From NCBI GenBank assembly GCA_963691655.1, contig OY829328.1:33003890-33067889 (forward strand): a stretch of 64,000 nucleotides of DNA, given 5' to 3'. Shown here piece by piece: positions 57,480 to 64,000 of this stretch. Source of the stretch: Toxonevra muliebris (Eukaryota > Arthropoda > Insecta > Diptera > Pallopteridae). Under the pieces are notes generated by a model. It was given only the letters and a program-made list of their open reading frames with translations, did no database searches and was not told the origin of the DNA. The translations under genes were made by a program, and so were the position numbers. Every line of letters begins with the position of its first letter. Positions within the stretch are counted from its first letter, which is position 1.

Positions 57480-59280
57480 AAAGGTTTCGTTTTCTTTGGG
57501 AACTAGTAGAAACTATTATTTTTGGTTTATTTGTTACGTGGCGTATGAGTAACATTTTTCTTCATATTGAAAAATTAGTAAAAATCAATAAAATTAATTC
57601 TTGGAAGTACTTATGAGGTAACAGTCACAGTTCAGCATAACCTTTTTGTTTTTTTTTTAACATTTCCTTAAGTTTAAGAATGCAATGAGTGGCTTAAAAA
57701 AAGCTTTCATTCACACTGGTTTTAGTTGAAAACTATTCAAAAAAATACTTTTAATTTAAGGTGTTCTTAAGCTGAAGGACTTACACAGAAACACGTACAC
57801 AGTCCTGCACGAAAGATAAACTTTCAACAAGCTCTTAAACATACATATATTTATGTGTGTAGATATAAACCATACTAATAGTGACTAAGAATACATATAT
57901 TTTTTATACTAAGTAGATATAGAGAATTATTTTAAAACTTAACAAAAGTGATTAAAAACTTAAAATCCTCTTTCAGTAAGCGAGAGATTGAGGGATAAAA
58001 AGGAAAAAACGCAAGCAAGTTAAGCAAGCATGATACTAAGAATTGTAAACGTATTGCATGCCAGCTACTTTTATTTTATTACTTAATCTCTAGCTGGTTT
58101 CTTTCTTGAATTAAGCTAAAAATTCAAAAGTTCCATTCACTTCATTCTTGCTGTAATTTTGTTGCTGTTTTTTTTTTTGTGCAAACTTGTAAACTCTTCA
58201 CTTCACAAAAACACAGAGAGACAATAATATCATCCTTTTCAACTTTTCCAATTCTACACTTTTCAAGCATATTTGCACAAATATAATCCAGCCAAAAATA
58301 CAAAAAAAAATAAATAAAAAAAGAAGAGGAAAAACAGCAAAGGATATATATGAAAAAAAAAGAAAGTAGGAAAAACCATTTACCATGCTAGCGACATGAT
58401 TAACTTGATAAGTCCCTTTGGGATATTTTCTGTTCGCCACTTTTACGCGGCGCACATACACACAAATTCCAAACAGCTACACACCAACATACACGCAACA
58501 ATAGAACAAATAACAAGCAACACTGTCACTGCAACGCATGCTGACAGTGTTGCTAACTCACTTACATACATTGGCGACGCACAAAAAAATAGCAAACACA
58601 TGTACATGTATGTGTGTATATGTGGGTTTGTATACATAAAAAAATACTGCCAAAAGCAGCCAACAACAGCGAAATGCACCAACAACAACAACAAGAGAAA
58701 ACAGAAACAAAAAGGATAATACACCGATTTATGCAACCCAGCATTCGAAACAGTATTTCATACTCGCTTATACTCGCTCTTTCTTTCTCTTACTCTTTCA
58801 CTCACTCTCTCTCACTATTCATACCTCCCTCTCGCACTCTTACTCTGTACTATTTCTTAGTTTAGTGCTAGTTTTTTGGTTGTTTGTTTTTTTTTCGCTT
58901 TTTTCATCTTTTCAGTTTATTTTGTGATTTTAGTTTTTTATGCCAAAAGTTGCTGATGATGTTTTTCTTCATCGTTCGTCTTTTTGCATAACGCCACATA
59001 AGGTAAAGTTGAGTAAGCGAAAAAAAGAGAAGCTCACTCGTACTGAAAAAATTTTGTTGCGCTTTACCAGCGGATTTTTTTTTCTCGCTTTACAATTTCT
59101 GTATAATTTTTTTGTGTGTGATTCTATAGAAAAAAGAATGTAGTAGTTTGAAATTACGTTTTTAAGGCGAAAAGTTTTACACAACACAAACGTTGCAAGC
59201 ATTTTACATGCCTTTTCAGCTTTGTCGTCGCTGCCGTCTTCGTGACGTGCTACACTCACAGTTTACGGTATTGTTTTAGA
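57480..59280. other. host-type noncoding block
   Basis: The block contains ACACATACACGCAA strings, CAACAACAAC runs (58675-58695) and CTCACTCTCTCTCAC (58800). Nothing coding is supported. Confidence 0.45.
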
Positions 59281-59500
59281 TATTTTTAAGTAAGTATACT
59301 ATAGTACTTACTATGCGTGTGAAAAGGTATAAGACGATATCTCTATAAGTTAGAGACAAAAATTTATAGTTGTCAATCTTGTCTGAGTTGGTCTGCCTAT
59401 TGAAAGAAACTAAAGTCGTCTTTCTGGGTGCCGGAAGTTAGTCATATTTTCTGTCAGACTGGGGATCTAGTCACTAAATTTTGACTGCACTATAGTTTTC

Positions 59501-59878
59501 ACTACCACTAAATCTTTAGTGGTAGTGGAAATAAAATCCCACTGTCACTAAACCTTTAGTGTTAGTGGAAGTAAAAATCAACTACCACTAAACTTTTAGT
59601 GGTAGTGGAAATAAAAATCAACTACCACTAAACCTTTAGTGGTAGTGGAAATAAAATCCCACTGTCACTAAACCTTTAGTGTTAGTGGAAATAAAAATCG
59701 ACTACCACTAAACTTTTAGTGGTAGTGGAAGTAAAAATTAACTACCACTAAACGTTTAGTGGTAGTGGAAATAAAATCTCACTATCACTAAACGTTTAGT
59801 GGTAGTAGAAATCGAAACCAACTACCACTAAATTAGTGGAAATTAAACCCCACTACCATTAACCATTTGGTGGTAAGT
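59501..59878. repeat. tandem array of 40-bp hairpin units (left arm)
   Basis: Units start at 59501, 59541, 59581, 59621, 59661, 59701, 59741 and 59781, each 40 bp, followed by two shortened units. Each has the palindromic core ACTACCACTAAAC and TTTAGTGGTAGT, then a GGAAATAAAAATCA-type spacer. Every third unit has a variant core (ACTGTCACTA or ACTATCACTA with GTTAGTGG), giving a 120-bp higher-order period at 59541 and 59661. No frame runs through it. Confidence 0.92.
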
Positions 59879-60735
59879 ATAAAGAGTTTAATTGAAGGTC
59901 AAATTGAAATGCATCGTAAAAGAATGTATAAATGTTTATTAACCTTTTTCTTGTACTAAATACTTTGTAGAAAGTTCAATTTCAATGAAAAAAATATATT
60001 TTTTCATTTTCCATAAATTATTTTACCATACTGCGGTGTTATACAATGATTATTTTTCTATTATATACAGATTTATGTATTAATCAAGTGGTTTAGTACA
60101 AAAACATGGAACAAATTGAAAATGGAGTTGATCACATTGATCTATAAACGACTTCTATATTGAAAAAAAAACCAACAGTTAGCAGAATTCATCTAAAACC
60201 CAAAAAGCCGTAACTACACAAATTTTCAAAATCGACTTTTTGATTAATTATGATGCACTTGTTCAAATTACACGATCCTGCAAAATTTTAAACCTCTACG
60301 CCCAAAAATAACTAAGGAACTACAAGTACTTGAATTAATTAAGCAAATAGAAGTATTTACACATTTGAAGTGAAAAGGAAACAAAATATTTGAATATCTT
60401 TAAGTAACTAAGTGATACTAAACTTTCACAATTACATTCTTCTTAAATCTATAATATTTTTCATTTTACAATGTTTTTTGCTCCTCCTGTAAAGAAATAA
60501 AATGTATAGTTACTACTTTTAGTTGACGAAATACACACTATTTGATGTTGTTTTCATAATTTTACAGATTGGACTTTTTGGGTTTAAAGGGTTTAGATAT
60601 GAGGGAGGTTTATTAGTCTCAAACGCTGTAAAAATTTATAAAAGGCTTTGGAATGATAATCTATATTGTACCAGTTCAACATAGTGCATTGCAATTTTAA
60701 CTTCCACTAAGTCGCCATTTGAGCTATCTTTCCTT
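59879..60735. other. unique interior between the two hairpin arrays
   Basis: A+T-rich sequence with no recognised frame. It separates the 40-bp array from its inverted counterpart. Confidence 0.5.
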
Positions 60736-60870
60736 ATTACTAAACGTTTAGTGGTAGTGGGGAATAATTTCCACTAGTTTAGTGGTAGTTGGTTTCGATT
60801 TCCACTAAAAGTTTAGTGGTAGTTGATTTTTATTTCCATTACCACTAAAGGTTTAGTGGTAGTTGATTTG
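60736..60870. repeat. inverted hairpin units (right arm)
   Basis: TTTAGTGGTAGTTGATTTTT and ATTTCCA-type spacers are the reverse of the spacers in the left array. Three to four cores (ACTAAACGTTTAGTGG, CACTAAAAGTTTAGTGG, CACTAAAGGTTTAGTGG) are present. The two arms make the whole 59501-60870 region a foldback. Confidence 0.85.
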
Positions 60871-61379
60871 AAATGAAATTAAGAAAAAAAAAGAAGAAAT
60901 TTGCTTGGTTTTGTAAAAAAAAAAACGTCTGGGTTGAAACATAATCTTGAATCGGTTTAAAGAAAAATACTCAAAGTAGGTTTATACATTCATTATTATT
61001 GCAGTTAATGATAAATATTATGAAAACCCATGTTCAAGTAAAATGGGATGAACTTAGCTCAGTTATGCAGAAGCAAAGAACCGATTGAAGCGAAAACTGG
61101 TAACTGATCTTTTTGGAGCAAAATCACATTTTTGATATAATGGTTCATGCTACTACAATTGCGGCTAAACAATCAGAGAGTAAAGATTTGGCGTGTTTTG
61201 TAAAATAGAGTACGTCTTTTCTAGCACGACCAAGCAAGATATGAAAACCGATTTCTTCCGAACAAAGCAAGTTAGTTCCGCTTCCTCCTGAAGAAACCTT
61301 TGCCTTTTTACTTGAAATTGACTTCAGTAGCAATATGTATATATGGTATGAGGTTACTTAATAAAGAAAAGAATTGTGA

Positions 61380-63045
61380 TATATCCAAACCTTAACGAAA
61401 TAATTAAATGCAAGCGATAACAATAATAGATTATATGAAGTATTAAAATATTTCTTATATGAGAAGGAGAGGGGTCGCGGGGTTGTGATCCCTAAAATTT
61501 TGCCCCTAGAATTACATATTCAATTTCAGATTTATATCTGCGAAACTGCAAAATACATATAACATACATATATACATATATATATCCTAATTAACTATAT
61601 ATGAAAAGTAGGCGTGGAAGTTAACCGATTTTCTATGTTTTCGCTATAGTTGAATTTCTCAAGTAAATATATCTACTTACCAAATTTTAGCTTTCTATCT
61701 ATGATACTTTACAATATATATGCATTTCGAGATTAGCAGTATATGGGAAGTGGGCGTGGCACTTATCCGATTTTGCCCATTTTGTTATGAATATGATACC
61801 AGAAGTACAATGCAAAGCTTCAGACAAATATCTCTTTTATCCCAAAAAACGGGTTTTGGACCATAGTCCATTGGTGGATCCAAAGGGGGTCGGGAAGGGG
61901 CAAGCATTCTTGACTTACTCAACTCTACTAGAATACCAAAAATTCTAGCAAAGCTTGTAAAAAAAAACTTCGACCGAAGAACTTAAAAATGTTGGAACTT
62001 ATAGTCCAAATTTCGGGACTTTCAAGATCCTTTTAGAACCTGAAGTTATTATCTGATTTCAAGAATTGTTATTCTCTTGTGTTCGTCCAAATGAGCAGAA
62101 ACTTTTCTGTGTGTAACTTTTCGATTTGACGACATGCTTGGATATTTATCGTGCCCCGAAAATGTTACTTTACGTGACCAGTGTTTTGAATCACTGTATA
62201 TCCATAATGCTTAAACTGATATAGCACAACCTACCTTTTTGAGTAACTCGTACTTGTTGGCGTAGTGATTTCCGCTCGCCTTTTTTCTCTCGCTGTTGTT
62301 AACGCACACCGTTGAAAGGGAATTAGCACATCATCAAAAATTGAAAGCACATAATGGCATCGAAGTAAACAAGAAATAAGAAACTGAAATCGCAGTGTAA
62401 TGCCCAATCTGCATCAAGCTGTTTCATGGCTATTTAAACTCTTCGTACAACTCTGAATCCTACCACACAGTTGGAGAAACTTAGTTCATGCTCCATGATT
62501 CGTGATTCGTATTCATATATCTGTGTTCGTTATAGTCGCTATTTAGCTATCATGAAGACCCCAGATTTTTTTGTCACCAGTTTTGTTTAGCCCCACATTT
62601 ACTCATTTACGGTTTACGCAGAATCTAATGGTGATTTTCGACCAGAGAAGGTACTTCAAGTAGGTAGAAGTACTAGAAAGCAAAGAATAGTAATTTGGGG
62701 CGCTTATATTTTATGTGAAAACCAAGCGGGAGCATTCTCTACATTGCTAGTTTAAAAATTTTCTTTCTCGATCTGCTTATTTTTTCCCCAACGCCCTGAA
62801 AAAAAGTCTAGCAACAAGTTCTATAAAATAACATGAAATCGCCTTTCGGATTTGCCATGGCATAAAATTGTAAGTCTCTTCCATATACAAATATAGCTCA
62901 TACAATAAATGGAAGCTAACACATGGCCCGTCTAGTTCCTTCATAGGCGGTGGTGCCATAAACAAAGCTCAAGGCTGCCTAAGCTATTTTATCTTTTATC
63001 TGTATGCATTTTTTTATCTTTTTTGTTTTTCGTTTTTCATTATAA
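61380..63045. other. unassigned noncoding interval
   Basis: GTAGGCGTGGAAGTT (61608) and GTGGGCGTGGCACTT (61750) resemble motifs in 22590-22880. A CCC/GGG-poor A+T-rich background otherwise. No gene is supported. Confidence 0.35.
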
Positions 63046-63047
63046 CT

Positions 63048-63155
63048 AACCAAATTTAGTTTTGGTTACCAATAACCGTTATGACTAAGCAAAATCTGTT
63101 TAGGTTATCAGTAAAAATATGACGAACCCAAAACTTATTTTGGTTTTTAATAAAT
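63048..63155. repeat. degenerate ~39-bp tandem repeat beside a Helitron end
   Basis: Three variants follow each other: ACCAAATTTAGTTTTGGTTA, AGCAAAATCTGTTTAGGTTA, and ACCCAAAACTTATTTTGGTT. The first two are followed by similar (C/A)CAATAACC- or CAGTAAAA-ATATGACG-type sequence. Confidence 0.55.
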
Positions 63156-63156
63156 A

Positions 63157-64000
63157 CTAGCTGACCCGGCGAACTTCGTGCTGCCTCAGAATCAATGGCT
63201 ACATTCACGATACTCATTAATTGCTAAACAGTTGCAGCTCATCAATTTTCGTGTTGTGAACATGCTGCTGCTTTTTAGCGTTAACCATTCTATTGTGAAT
63301 AGTTTTTACTATTTTTCGCCTTTAACAAAACCAAAAACTTGAACAATGAATATAAATAATTTAATGTTTTTGCATAGTATGTTTGACTATGGCGTTAATA
63401 TGAATATGTTTTGTCAATTATGACAGCCATAATAAACAAAAATAATATATATAGAAAAAATAGATAAACATAAGCCGCTGTAAAAAAATCAACCGATGAA
63501 AAGTATCATACAAATTTTTTGCTACCAAAAATGGCGCTTGCTCACTAAAAATGTTGCTATTCGCTATAGAATTTTACAACTGTTTAGGAATTGATGAGTT
63601 ACGTGAATGCAGCCAATGGATGCAGTGGCTCAGATGGCGAAATAATGGCAATTTCACCTTGTCACTGAGACAGAATAATTCAAGCGTTTTTCCAGCGAGC
63701 TTCAATGCACTGCAATGGCCGCACACAACCTCCACGTTTTTCGATGTTTTAATTGTTATTCTGCTACTCGGTGCGAAGACAAATCCAGCAAATCAAAGAT
63801 CATAAAAATCGCTCTTGAGTTATAAATGGTGTAACTAACCCGACTTTGTTTTATATATTAAAGATTATGATTGACAAAATCTGTTCTGCTTAAAATTTGA
63901 AAAAAATCAGAGTAATATTCAGTTTGAACGTTCCTAGAAGACCAAAGATATTTAAAGTTTCAAAGCCTCGTACACACTTATGAAATTATCGTTACTCTAA
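63157..64000 (-). mobile_element. Helitron, 3' end and degenerate body (continues beyond the window)
   Basis: On the minus strand the element ends GCCGGGTCAGCTAG followed by T, which fits the CTRR 3' terminus and A/T insertion site of Helitrons. A small CGAAGTTCG palindrome lies just before the end. Upstream, near 63740-63640 on the minus strand, frames read VCGHCSALKL and LSDKVKLPLF. This resembles the CGHC..K..KVKL start of the Helitron protein seen at 34870-34800. The rest is decayed and the 5' end is outside the window. Confidence 0.6.

Noticed and set aside
59501..59878. CRISPR-like repeat array
   Set aside because: Units are contiguous, the 'spacers' are nearly identical to each other, and the surroundings are eukaryotic transposon-rich DNA.
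62777..62965. 62-codon minus-strand frame
   Set aside because: No recognised domain, no support from neighbours, and length expected by chance.

Overview
The window is nuclear DNA of an insect, most likely a higher fly (Brachycera; a large tephritid-type genome would fit). The reasons are its strong A+T bias, the many short CAA/GTT/GCT and TATG-type microsatellites, GAGA-like runs, ACATATGTATG-type strings and the set of transposable elements. No complete host gene, rRNA or ordinary tRNA gene is visible. I read it as intergenic or long-intron DNA. Nearly all recognisable coding sequence is decayed transposon protein. The one possible host exon is a short candidate at 40681-40768.

Two kinds of sequence alternate. 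Low-complexity 'host-type' blocks (about 4430-10000, 15580-17860, 20530-21440, 26860-27830, 29690-30360, 31580-32460, 39540-40800, 46480-48240, 49330-50470, 54780-55640, 57780-59280) carry microsatellites, poly-T tracts and GA/CT runs but no transposon protein. Between them lie transposon-rich blocks.

Main elements, left to right: dispersed repeat copies (1275-1467, 2497-2765); a broken LINE reverse transcriptase (about 11000-12985); a hAT-type foldback element with an exact 8-bp target duplication (13349-14570); a tRNA-derived SINE with a 13-bp duplication (18078-18386); a piggyBac-like composite between TTAA sites (22437-24319); a degenerate minisatellite (25780-26470); a hAT-like repeat and hAT transposase remnant (28069-29512); a piggyBac-like MITE (30747-31484); a LINE RNase H fragment (32590-33505); a Helitron Rep remnant (33940-35090); and a Jockey-type LINE (about 35081-38990).

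The Jockey LINE is interrupted by a pogo-like element, which is interrupted by a Tc1/mariner element, whose edge is in turn hit by a short SINE/LINE tail. This four-layer nest, dated by three separate target-site signatures, is the clearest piece of history in the window.

Further right are a LINE 3' end (41825-42120), remnants of an uncharacterised repeat-family protein flanked by inverted repeats (43290-46220), a complete 1005-bp non-autonomous hAT element (44698-45702), two more mariner copies (48261-48590, 51808-52692), a second mariner-like remnant (48596-49225), a small terminal-inverted-repeat element (53170-53696), a 510-bp piggyBac-like element (54141-54650), a well-preserved LINE RNase H ORF (55951-57475), a foldback-like structure built from 40-bp hairpin units with a 120-bp higher-order period (59501-60870), and a Helitron end (63157 onward).

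None of these proteins looks functional as it stands. The most unusual structures are the 40-bp hairpin array, the hAT foldback made of GAGTCA repeats, and the nested cluster.
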